This document shows, piece after piece, positions 57,157-64,000 of a stretch of 64,000 nucleotides of DNA. Position 1 is the first letter of the stretch. Every line of letters starts with the position of its first letter. The position numbers and the translations under genes were made by a program. Origin of the DNA: Crocinitomicaceae bacterium (lineage in GTDB: Bacteria > Bacteroidota > Bacteroidia > Flavobacteriales_D > Crocinitomicaceae); the NCBI GenBank assembly GCA_016708105.1, contig JADJGJ010000002.1, positions 62,001 to 126,000 of the forward strand. The letters are read 5' to 3'. Below the pieces are notes generated by a model. The model did no database searches. It was not told where the DNA came from and saw nothing but the letters and a program-made list of their open reading frames with translations.

Positions 57157-58083
57157 ATGTCAGCCGGAGTAAAAATATTTTCAGGTCGTGCCACTACCGA
57201 ACTAGCTCAGAAGATTGCCGATGAGTATGGTCAATCATTGGGTAAGGTAGATGTGAGTGTTTTTAGTGATGGAGAATTTTCTCCTTCATTTGAAGAAACG
57301 GTGCGTGGTCAAGATGTTTTTCTGATCCAGTCAACTATGCCACCATCTGAAAATTTGATGGAATTGTTGCTGATGATTGATGCGGCAAAAAGAGCTTCAG
57401 CAAAATCCATTGTTGCTGTTATTCCATATTTTGGATTTGCAAGACAAGACCGCAAAGACAAACCGCGTGTTGCCATTGGTTCAAAATTGGTTGCATCCAT
57501 GTTGGAGACAGCCGGTGTACACCGCATTATGACTATGGATTTGCACGCTGATCAAATTCAGGGATTTTTTGAAAGACCGGTTGATCATTTGTATGCATCG
57601 TCAATATTTATTCCCTACATCAAATCCATTGACACCGGAAATTTGGTGATGGCTGCTCCTGATGCAGGCGGAGCGAAAAGAGCAAACTCCTATTCTAAAA
57701 AATTCAATACAGGTCTCGCCATTTGCCACAAACAACGCAAGGTGGCGAATGAAGTTGCAGAAATGACTGTGATTGGAGATGTGAAAGGAAAAGATGTCAT
57801 TCTGCTTGATGATATGGTTGATACAGCAGGAACCTTGACAAAAGCTGCTGATCTTTTTATACAAGAAGGTGCAACAACGGTCAGAGCATTCTGCACCCAC
57901 GCTGTATTATCAGGCTCAGCTTATGAAAGAATTGAGCAATCACAATTAACTGAATTGGTAGTGACAGATTCAATTCCACTCAAAAAGCAAAGTAAAAAAA
58001 TAAAAGTACTTTCAGTAGCACACCTCTATGCTGAAGTCATGCACGCACTAATAAAACAAGAATCAATCAGCGCGCATTTTTGA
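57157..58083 (+). CDS. prs: Ribose-phosphate pyrophosphokinase
   Basis: This 308-residue cytoplasmic enzyme makes PRPP from ribose 5-phosphate and ATP, feeding nucleotide, His and Trp synthesis. Family motifs are GKVDVSVFSDGEFSPSFEET near the start, MTMDLHADQIQGFF and the PRPP-binding loop VILLDDMVDTAGTLTKAADL. The length is normal for the bacterial class I form. A clear promoter precedes it and 103-bp tandem repeats follow it. Confidence 0.97.
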   Translation: MSAGVKIFSGRATTELAQKIADEYGQSLGKVDVSVFSDGEFSPSFEETVRGQDVFLIQSTMPPSENLMELLLMIDAAKRASAKSIVAVIPYFGFARQDRKDKPRVAIGSKLVASMLETAGVHRIMTMDLHADQIQGFFERPVDHLYASSIFIPYIKSIDTGNLVMAAPDAGGAKRANSYSKKFNTGLAICHKQRKVANEVAEMTVIGDVKGKDVILLDDMVDTAGTLTKAADLFIQEGATTVRAFCTHAVLSGSAYERIEQSQLTELVVTDSIPLKKQSKKIKVLSVAHLYAEVMHALIKQESISAHF

Positions 58084-58092
58084 TGATTCTTA

Positions 58093-58441
58093 CTTTTCCC
58101 AAGCCGCAGGCGCAGAGAAAAGTTAGAAGCATCAAATCCCGACCGGAGCGAAGCGGAATGTCGGGATCGGTAACCAAACGAGGAACCAAAAAAAGCTTTT
58201 CCCAAGCCTCAGGCGCAGAGAAAAGTTAGAAGCATCAAATCCCGACTGGAGCGAAGCGGAATGTCGGGATCGGTAACCAAACGAGGAACCAAAAAAAGCT
58301 TTTCCCAAGCCGCAGGCGCAGAGAAAAGTTAGAAGCATCAAATCCCGACTGGAGCGAAGCGGAATGTCGGGATCGGTAACCAAACGAGGAACCAAAAAAA
58401 GCTTTTCCCAAGCCTCAGGCGCAGAGAAAAGTTAGAAGCAT
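58093..58441 (+). repeat. 103-bp tandem repeat, 3.4 copies
   Basis: Units begin with CTTTTCCCAAGCC at 58093, 58196, 58299 and 58402; spacing is exactly 103 bases each time and the last copy is partial (to about 58441). Copies differ at few positions: GCCGCAGG alternates with GCCTCAGG (G,T,G,T), and unit 1 has ACCGG where units 2 and 3 have ACTGG. Each full unit holds a hairpin, ATCCCGAC paired with GTCGGGAT (58136-58167 in unit 1). The unit count has low sequence divergence, so it may be prone to expansion. It lies between prs and rplY and fills most of the gap. Confidence 0.95.
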
Positions 58442-58529
58442 AAAAATTCAATCAATCGAGATTGAAAAAAGTTTAAAGTTGTATTATTAACCAGTCCGGC
58501 AGATAACCCGGACATAAAAACAAATAAAA

Positions 58530-59156
58530 ATGAAAGAAGTATCGTTGAGCGGTTCGCTAAGAGCGGGCGTAGGGACTAAAGATGCTACAGCTGTAAGAAA
58601 CAGCGGAAGAATTCCATGTGTAGTTTACGGAAGCGGGAATCAAACCCACTTCAGTGTTATGCAGTTGGATATGGAACGTCTTGTTTTTACTCCCCATGTA
58701 TCTATTGTTAATTTGGATATCGAAGGAAAAAAATCAAAGGCAATTATTCAGGATATTCAATTTCACCCGGTGACAGACAAAATTCACCATGTGGATTTTT
58801 TGGAATTGAATGACAGTAAAAAAGTGAAAGTTGATGTGCCGGTAAAACTAACCGGACGTTCAGTAGGTGTTATGGCCGGTGGTAAATTACAACAAGTTTT
58901 CAGAAAAATGAAAGTGCATGCTTTACCAAAAGATTTACCAGATGCCATTACCATTGACATTACAAATATGAAAGTAGGCGATGCAGTTCGTGTGAAAGAA
59001 TTAAACACCGATGCGGTTCAAATTTTAACTCCACAAAATGCGGTTGTTGTTTCCGTAAAACAAGCACGTGGTGTAGTTGAAGAGGCTCCTGCTGCAGGTG
59101 CTGCTGCTGCTCCAGCCGCTGCTGCTAAACCAGCTGCTGATAAAGCAAAAAAATAA
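58530..59156 (+). CDS. rplY: 50S ribosomal protein L25/general stress protein Ctc
   Basis: This is a 208-residue protein in the long (Ctc) form of L25. The N-terminal 5S rRNA-binding domain includes GRIPCVVYGSGNQTHFSV, and the second beta domain (TUL-like) includes KKVKVDVPVKLTGRSVGVM. The C-terminal tail is Ala/Lys/Pro-rich, as is common for Bacteroidota Ctc. A strong intrinsic terminator follows. Confidence 0.96.
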   Translation: MKEVSLSGSLRAGVGTKDATAVRNSGRIPCVVYGSGNQTHFSVMQLDMERLVFTPHVSIVNLDIEGKKSKAIIQDIQFHPVTDKIHHVDFLELNDSKKVKVDVPVKLTGRSVGVMAGGKLQQVFRKMKVHALPKDLPDAITIDITNMKVGDAVRVKELNTDAVQILTPQNAVVVSVKQARGVVEEAPAAGAAAAPAAAAKPAADKAKK

Positions 59157-59509
59157 ATAGTATTCAAATCAAGTAAAAAGCCGGTAGAATTTTCTGCCGG
59201 CTTTTTTTTTGAATAATTAACGACAATTGAAGCAGACGATAATTGGTACCAACCTGATGAGCGTTGATTAGATGAATTGTTTCCCAATTTCACAAAGCGA
59301 AAAAGAAGGGTATTTAGAATTATTGCAATAATTCCCGTTGCAATATGGATATTACTTTCTATACTCATTCTGTCTATCATTAGAAAAATTAAGTCTACTT
59401 GTGCTAAAAATTGATTACACCTGCTTGCGTTCAGCATCAATTGCATATCTTTATATAAGCCGTCGCAATTTATTGTGGCTCGTTTCATCCAAACCCAAAA
59501 GAACTTAAA
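59157..59509. other. Gap of 353 bases after rplY
   Basis: Apart from the rplY terminator (59180-59210) I see nothing supported. A minus-strand frame of 156 codons (59018-59488) runs through the terminator into the rplY antisense and is not convincing. Confidence 0.5.
59180..59210 (+). terminator. Intrinsic terminator of rplY
   Basis: A 9-bp stem, GCCGGTAGA with TCTGCCGGC (one G-U pair) around an ATTT loop, is followed by nine T residues (59202-59210). Confidence 0.95.
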
Positions 59510-60145
59510 ATGAAGCCATTCCTGAAATCAATTCCCTGGATACTTTTATACTCGCGGTTATTTATAAGTATGCTTTTTGCGTTTTTTGGAATAGTTGAGC
59601 AATTGTATTTCAATAACACGGTGCTATGTCTGGTGCTTTTCAGTTTTGGTTTTATCGGTGATATTTTTGATGGAATTATTGCGAGATATCTAAAAATGGA
59701 TACAACAAAAATGAGAATGTTGGATAGTATATTTGATACCCTGTTTTGGTTATCTGCAAGCTATTTGTTATTTCTTACTAGTGGAGAAATGCAGCATGTT
59801 TTAATTGTTGGAATTGGAAGTGTTATTGGTTTGGTTTTTGTTGAATATGTAGTTTGTTTCTTGAGGTTTTCCAGAACTCCTTCTTCTCATAATTTCATAT
59901 CTAAATTCTTTGGCTTATTCTTGTTCACTTTTTATTTTTTAGGATTTATGGGTATGTCACCTATAGTTTTTGGAATTGGGGTTTTTTGCTTTGGTTTTAT
60001 TGCCCGCCTTGATTCTTTGATTATCTATCTAATTGTCAAAGAATGGACACATGATGTTCCCTCTTCATACCATGCGTATTTAATACGAAATGGCAAAAAA
60101 TTCAAGCGCAATAAACTGTTTCATTCTGAGCATTCAGGGGTATAG
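59510..60145 (+). CDS. CDP-alcohol phosphatidyltransferase-family protein, Gly-less motif
   Basis: This 211-residue membrane protein has about six hydrophobic helices. The family signature D-x2-D-G-x2-A-R-x8-G-x3-D-x3-D is present as D51, D54-G55, A58-R59, D72 and D76, all four Asps intact, but Met68 stands where the conserved Gly is expected. The enzymes use CDP-diacylglycerol or CDP-alcohols to make phospholipids. The missing Gly could mean altered substrate or lost activity. It is followed by a convergent SpoIIE gene. Confidence 0.82.
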   Translation: MKPFLKSIPWILLYSRLFISMLFAFFGIVEQLYFNNTVLCLVLFSFGFIGDIFDGIIARYLKMDTTKMRMLDSIFDTLFWLSASYLLFLTSGEMQHVLIVGIGSVIGLVFVEYVVCFLRFSRTPSSHNFISKFFGLFLFTFYFLGFMGMSPIVFGIGVFCFGFIARLDSLIIYLIVKEWTHDVPSSYHAYLIRNGKKFKRNKLFHSEHSGV

Positions 60146-60203
60146 ATCCTGTTCTTTAAGTACTTGAAACGCATAGATGCAACGCAAATCCAAAACGAAT
60201 TGA

Positions 60204-61658
60204 TTAAATTCTGATGCCCACAATGCATACATCATCAATTTGTTCCAGATCTCCTTTCCATGTTTGAAAATATTTTGCCAATGTTTCTTTTATTTCGTGA
60301 AGTGGAAGATGGGCTGATTCAGTGAGAAGTTTTTGCAGACTTGAATACTTAAATTTTTTTCCTTTCTCTCCGCCGAACTGATCAGCGTAACCGTCAGTGA
60401 GCAGAATGATGAGATCATTTTTCTTCAGTTCAATTTCATGTGCTGTAAATGAAGTGGACATGTGTTCATGTTTGCCAACCGGCATCTTATCTGGTTTGTA
60501 TTCAGTTAGCCCCCAAGACACCTCCTCTTCCCCTGTCCCTCTGCGAAGGAGTGGGGGGATGTTTGTGGTGGAATTTGAAGTAGCGCTGGCCTCTGATGGC
60601 TCAGAGCTGATTTTTCGTAATAACCAAAGTGGGTTGTTGGCCAATGAAAATTCCAGCTTGGTTTTTTCTTGGTTGAAAATTATTAGTGCTGCATCCATCC
60701 CGTCTTTTCCGCCATCTGCACTGCCGTCGTTGGCAAGTGTTTGTACTATTATTTCTCTGGTTTTATTAAGTAGTTCATTGGATTTTTCATAGCCAAAATT
60801 TACCGCTTCTTTCAAGCTATTCATGTTCATCATACTCATGATTGCGCCCGGTACGCCGTGACCGGTGCTGTCGGCGCACACAAAAATGAATTTTCCGTTT
60901 TGAGAAGTTGTCGCCCAGAAAAAATCTCCGCTTACTTTTTCTTTTGGATTAAAATAGACAAAGTGATCAGGCAGATATTGCTTGAGCATGGTTTCTGTTG
61001 CCATCAAAGATCTTTGCAGCCTTTCAGCATAATTGATGCTATCTGTAATTTCAGAATGTTTTTCATGCAGCACTGAATACATGACTGAAATTTTCTCTTC
61101 TGCTTCTTTGCGCTGTCGCACTACTAATTTGAATATCTGATTCCACCCCAGAAAAACTAAAATGAGAATGACAACACCCAAATATTGCAGAATATTTCCG
61201 CCCGGCCAATGCATTACTTTGAATAGATAACCAAGCAAATTTGTTGTCAACGCAAGTAAATCTCCAATGCATAGAAAAAGTAATTTCCAGTTCGCAGGTG
61301 TAAACTGCTGCCACTTTTCATATCTGTTTTTAACGAGAAGAGGCATGTAGCTGAAGCACATGAAAAGTGATGTGAGAATAAATAGAATTGAGCCGCCGGG
61401 TATTTTAAATTCCCTAAAGAAAACAAGTGCAACAACGAGTGTTAAACCAATGACCAACAATATCAGCGCTGTTTTTTTACGTCTGTCATAAGACCATTCG
61501 AAAAACAGGAATGACAAACCAAGGAACCCCAATGCAATTTCAATTAACATAATGATCATGCCGGCAAAATTGAATTCCTGTTTACTAAACCACACAATAG
61601 TGGGGGGTAAACTAATTGCCATGATGCAGATGAATATCCAGCCTGTTTTCTTCAACAT
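60204..61658 (-). CDS. Six-TM SpoIIE-type (PP2C) phosphatase with palindrome-derived insert
   Basis: This 484-residue protein has about six membrane helices in its first 190 residues, a helical linker, and a SpoIIE/PP2C domain. Landmarks are NPKEKVSGDFFWATT, ADSTGHGVPGAIMSMMN, GGKDGMDAAL, LTDGYADQFGG and IDDVCIVGIRI. Between NNPLWLLRK and LTEYKPDKMPVG it has 34 extra codons (60510-60611) that other copies lack. The insert includes IPPLLRRGTGEEE, the translation of a palindromic repeat. The frame is intact. It converges on the CDP-alcohol phosphatidyltransferase gene and shares no operon. Confidence 0.92.
   Translation of the reverse strand: MLKKTGWIFICIMAISLPPTIVWFSKQEFNFAGMIIMLIEIALGFLGLSFLFFEWSYDRRKKTALILLVIGLTLVVALVFFREFKIPGGSILFILTSLFMCFSYMPLLVKNRYEKWQQFTPANWKLLFLCIGDLLALTTNLLGYLFKVMHWPGGNILQYLGVVILILVFLGWNQIFKLVVRQRKEAEEKISVMYSVLHEKHSEITDSINYAERLQRSLMATETMLKQYLPDHFVYFNPKEKVSGDFFWATTSQNGKFIFVCADSTGHGVPGAIMSMMNMNSLKEAVNFGYEKSNELLNKTREIIVQTLANDGSADGGKDGMDAALIIFNQEKTKLEFSLANNPLWLLRKISSEPSEASATSNSTTNIPPLLRRGTGEEEVSWGLTEYKPDKMPVGKHEHMSTSFTAHEIELKKNDLIILLTDGYADQFGGEKGKKFKYSSLQKLLTESAHLPLHEIKETLAKYFQTWKGDLEQIDDVCIVGIRI
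60510..60611 (-). repeat. In-frame palindromic repeat insert in a SpoIIE gene
   Basis: Within this 102-base block, CCCCTGTCCCT and AGGAGTGGGG (60530-60557) form an imperfect hairpin. The block adds 34 codons to the host protein at a surface loop. It is related in style and translated peptide (IPPLLRRGTG) to the leuS-element termini but is diverged in sequence. Confidence 0.65.
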
Positions 61659-61753
61659 GATGTAGAATTTAATCTAAGCTATTTATTTGTCAATTTGTTA
61701 GATTGTTGATACGAATATCAATATTAATCTTGTCAATTCTTTCAATTTCTAAT

Positions 61754-63214
61754 TTAGTCTTGCCAGTGAATTATGCTGAACCCCCGCTTTTGTAATGAAA
61801 GAATTTCTGTACTATCAAGCTCAAATGCATAAGCAGCGGTAACATCAGTAAAATACATCAGTTCTATATAGTATGGAGTACCGGAAATGATATCACCCGC
61901 TTTGTATTTATTTTGGAAAGATGATACATCATTATAAAAATCAGTATCATTGGATGATAAGTCCTCAAAGGGCTTTATGCGCTCTGTTGAAAAACGAAAG
62001 GGTAAAGCAAACAAGGCAAACACCAAAATGGAAATCACTATTCTACCTTTTAATTGGTAGTCTTTTAATTTAAGCAGAAGGTAATCTGCGGCATAAGCAA
62101 TGAGTATAAAGCAAGCCGGCGCACTCAGTAATAGGTAGGTGAACCTTTTTGTTTCACCGAATGAAAATATCAAGAGTGGAATGCATATCCAGGTCAATAG
62201 AATAGACAGCTTCAATTGATCTGTTTTCTTGTAAATCAAAAAGAATATCAGAGCGAGTACAAAATAAATCAGCTCACCATAGAGAATCAACATCTCTTGC
62301 AAATAATAATACCACGGGCCTGAATGGTTTTCTACAGCTGTGCTATATGCGCCAAGAAATTTATCTTTGATCAGCATAAATTCAGTCGGATAGTGTTGCG
62401 CAATATATAGAATCCAAAATCCGGCAACACTGAGAAATGTGCAGGTGATAATTAACGAGTGAGTAAAATAAAACCTGAATTTCATTTTTGGAAAATGGAA
62501 ATAAAGCACGAGCAACCAAAGCGGAAAAATTATCCCGGCAGGATACCATTTTGAAAGAAAGGCTAAACCGGCAACAATTCCAACAAGCGCAGTGATTAGA
62601 ATTTTGTTTTTTTTCTGATAAAGGTAAACAGCAATCCACACGGCAAGTTCAACATAAAATAGCAAAGCAATTTCAACATGATCTGAAGAAGTGCGACCGG
62701 CAATGAGTTCAACCAGCACTCCATGAATGGCATGAAGAAATGCTGCGTAATATGCGGTTCGTATGTTGAAGAATTTTTTTGCGATACTCCAAGTAAGCAA
62801 TATGGCTAACATACCGTAAATAAATGACATGATACGAACTGCCCAAACCGTGTTGCCCAGTATTTTTATCCAGAGAGCCATACCCCATAAAGCGACCGGA
62901 GGTTTAGCCAGCCAGATATGATTACCAACCCAATTCTGTTGATCATAGGGTAACACAGGATGTTGATACAACGTTGGTTTTAATGGATCATCAATCAAAT
63001 GTTTTGCTACTAAGGCATGATATTTTTCATCCCAATGATGCAGTTCGCCTTCACGAGCCAAGTACCATCTCAACCCGAATCCGATGAACAAGAGGCAAAG
63101 CAACGCCAATGTATTATTGTTTTTTTGCAATAACCGATATCCCGTATAAAACAAGAGTAAAACTGAGCTAATAATCGAAAGCCCTTTAAGCAAATCAACC
63201 CAGGATATCAACAT
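61754..63214 (-). CDS. GT-C family (glycosyltransferase 39/ArnT-like) membrane protein
   Basis: This 486-residue protein has about 11 membrane helices. The first luminal loop after TM2 carries HHWDEKYHALVAKHLI, with an acidic pair matching the DE-type catalytic site of PMT/ArnT enzymes, followed by WLAKPPVALWGMALW. The family moves sugars from lipid-linked donors onto lipids or proteins outside the inner membrane. The acceptor is unknown. A deacetylase gene lies upstream on the same strand, about 257 bases away across a repeat-rich gap. Confidence 0.88.
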   Translation of the reverse strand: MLISWVDLLKGLSIISSVLLLFYTGYRLLQKNNNTLALLCLLFIGFGLRWYLAREGELHHWDEKYHALVAKHLIDDPLKPTLYQHPVLPYDQQNWVGNHIWLAKPPVALWGMALWIKILGNTVWAVRIMSFIYGMLAILLTWSIAKKFFNIRTAYYAAFLHAIHGVLVELIAGRTSSDHVEIALLFYVELAVWIAVYLYQKKNKILITALVGIVAGLAFLSKWYPAGIIFPLWLLVLYFHFPKMKFRFYFTHSLIITCTFLSVAGFWILYIAQHYPTEFMLIKDKFLGAYSTAVENHSGPWYYYLQEMLILYGELIYFVLALIFFLIYKKTDQLKLSILLTWICIPLLIFSFGETKRFTYLLLSAPACFILIAYAADYLLLKLKDYQLKGRIVISILVFALFALPFRFSTERIKPFEDLSSNDTDFYNDVSSFQNKYKAGDIISGTPYYIELMYFTDVTAAYAFELDSTEILSLQKRGFSIIHWQD

Positions 63215-63336
63215 GAAATTTTAGTAATGAGATAATTTTGTTTAAACGAATTTAGAGATAAATCGTCTATTACTTACTACCTACAATTTCTACCGACACT
63301 AAAACCGGTCGCAAGGGTTTTGAAAAACTATGAACT

Positions 63337-63460
63337 AACGTCACTTCCTCTCCTCAATCCTCTCCAAAGGAGAGGAAGACCAGAGCAAAAGGGTTTAGAA
63401 AAAGTGTGATGTAACGTCACTTCCTCTCTCCTTTGGAGAGAGGAAAGAGGAGAGAGGAGA
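63337..63460. repeat. Two direct-repeat palindromes downstream of deacetylase gene
   Basis: AACGTCACTTCCTCTC occurs at 63337-63352 and again at 63413-63428 (76-base spacing). Each is followed by a hairpin: CCTCTCC-AAA-GGAGAGG (63359-63375) and CCTCTCTCC-TTT-GGAGAGAGG (63423-63443). Stem composition resembles the diverged palindrome in the 60.5 kb SpoIIE gene. Confidence 0.85.
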
Positions 63461-63471
63461 AAAGCGTACAA

Positions 63472-64000
63472 TCACACCACCCCAAACATATACCCTTCAC
63501 TCTTCCAATATTTAATTAACACGGGCAACTCATATTTGAGATTTGAGAATGCTTTTTGAGAATCATGAAAAACAAAAATTGCTCCGGGTTTTGTTGCTGA
63601 TTTTATTTTTGAAATCCGTGCAGATGAAGTCATGCTGTCATCAAAATCATACGTGAGGTGAGACCAAAACACTAAGCGATATCCCATTTGTGTGAGGGCT
63701 TCATACTGCCCCGGAGATATGCGCCCATAAGCCGGACGATAAAGCGTTGTTGGAATTATTTTAAAACCCGCTTCTGCGTTTTCAATATAATCTGCTTCTT
63801 TCGTTTTAAATCCATCCAAATGAAAATAGCCATGATTGCCAATAGCGTGTCCTGCATCACGCATTTTTTGTATGAGATCAGGATACAGCGATGCGTTTTT
63901 TCCAAGACAAAAAAAGCTGACTCTTATTTTATGCTGCGCTAAAAGATTCAACAGCCAGCAAGTCGTTTCAGATGTTGGTCCATCATCAAACGTGAGGTAG
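63472..64000 (-). CDS. Polysaccharide deacetylase (NodB domain), 5' truncated by window edge
   Basis: The frame is open to the window edge at 64000, so the N-terminus is missing; the frame extends beyond a TTG at 63951 that could be mistaken for a start. The first visible residues, YLTFDDGPTSETTCWLLNLL, include the NodB motif TFDDGP with the metal Asp. HGYFHLDG-type and RPAYGRISPGQ segments follow, then FWSHLTYDFDD and IFVFHDSQKAF. These are the signature motifs of carbohydrate esterase family 4 enzymes that remove acetyl groups from N-acetyl sugars. Substrate and location are unknown. Confidence 0.92.
   Translation of the reverse strand, partial: YLTFDDGPTSETTCWLLNLLAQHKIRVSFFCLGKNASLYPDLIQKMRDAGHAIGNHGYFHLDGFKTKEADYIENAEAGFKIIPTTLYRPAYGRISPGQYEALTQMGYRLVFWSHLTYDFDDSMTSSARISKIKSATKPGAIFVFHDSQKAFSNLKYELPVLIKYWKSEGYMFGVV

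Noticed and set aside
58132..58395. Minus-strand open frame of 87 codons in the tandem repeat
   Set aside because: It is built from repeated units (LRLGKSFFW-like peptide repeats) and has no independent coding evidence.
58093..58441. CRISPR array
   Set aside because: The units are contiguous with a constant 103-base period and no variable spacers; no cas genes are nearby.
59018..59488. 156-codon minus-strand frame after rplY
   Set aside because: It crosses the rplY terminator and runs antisense through the Ala-rich end of rplY, so it is probably a shadow.
63472..63951. Complete 159-residue deacetylase starting at TTG 63951
   Set aside because: The same frame continues to the window edge and contains the NodB motif TFDDGP upstream, so the gene is truncated by the window and not short.

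Overview
The window looks like chromosomal DNA of a free-living member of the Bacteroidota, probably Flavobacteriales or a near relative (inference). The evidence is a low-GC sequence, few Shine-Dalgarno sites, Bacteroidota-type promoters (best case TTG-N19-TACATTTG before prs), secreted proteins with type IX secretion (T9SS) C-terminal sorting domains, a PorW/SprE-like T9SS lipoprotein, SprB repeats, DUF4290 beside murA, and a MurA with Asp in place of the catalytic Cys. No rRNA, prophage, CRISPR array or classical insertion sequence was seen. Layout: 0-17 kb holds unknown lipoproteins and membrane proteins, a choice-of-anchor-B-like secreted protein, an acyltransferase-like membrane protein, two SpoIIE-type phosphatases (one fused to a two-component-regulator propeller) and a CotH-family secreted protein. 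17-28 kb holds trigger factor, tRNA-Leu(UAG), a PAS/HisKA_2 kinase overlapping a receiver protein, an OmpA-family protein, dxr and a coupled trio of envelope genes. 28-32 kb is leuS, interrupted in frame by a DUF559 endonuclease-like domain. 32-45 kb holds a large SprB-repeat adhesin, a class V aminotransferase with a VanZ-like gene, a TonB-dependent-type receptor, a glutathione peroxidase, etfBA, a DUF151 nuclease and a nucleoside-type transporter. 45-64 kb holds three more SpoIIE phosphatases, DUF4290-murA, porW/sprE (frameshifted at its lipoprotein signal), pepP, prs, rplY, a CDP-alcohol phosphatidyltransferase, a family 39-type glycosyltransferase and a truncated polysaccharide deacetylase. 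How the genes work together: the window mixes housekeeping functions (translation, isoprenoid, nucleotide and wall precursors, electron transfer) with T9SS cargo and envelope proteins and a conspicuous signalling layer. Five SpoIIE-type phosphatases share nearly the same catalytic motifs but carry different sensor modules: a periplasmic domain, a propeller, TPRs, a six-helix membrane domain, and none. No anti-sigma factor or STAS partner is encoded beside them. The most unusual signal is a family of small palindromic elements. One pair of imperfect 36-bp terminal inverted repeats brackets the DUF559 domain inside the LeuRS editing region, and the reading frame stays open. A solo copy of the same terminus lies just before a TPR-SpoIIE gene, a diverged relative sits in frame inside another SpoIIE gene, and further hairpins lie near 63.4 kb. 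This is consistent with a nuclease-bearing selfish element that inserts into genes without breaking them. Other repeat families are a four-copy REP-like palindrome, two near-perfect long palindromes and a 103-bp tandem repeat between prs and rplY.
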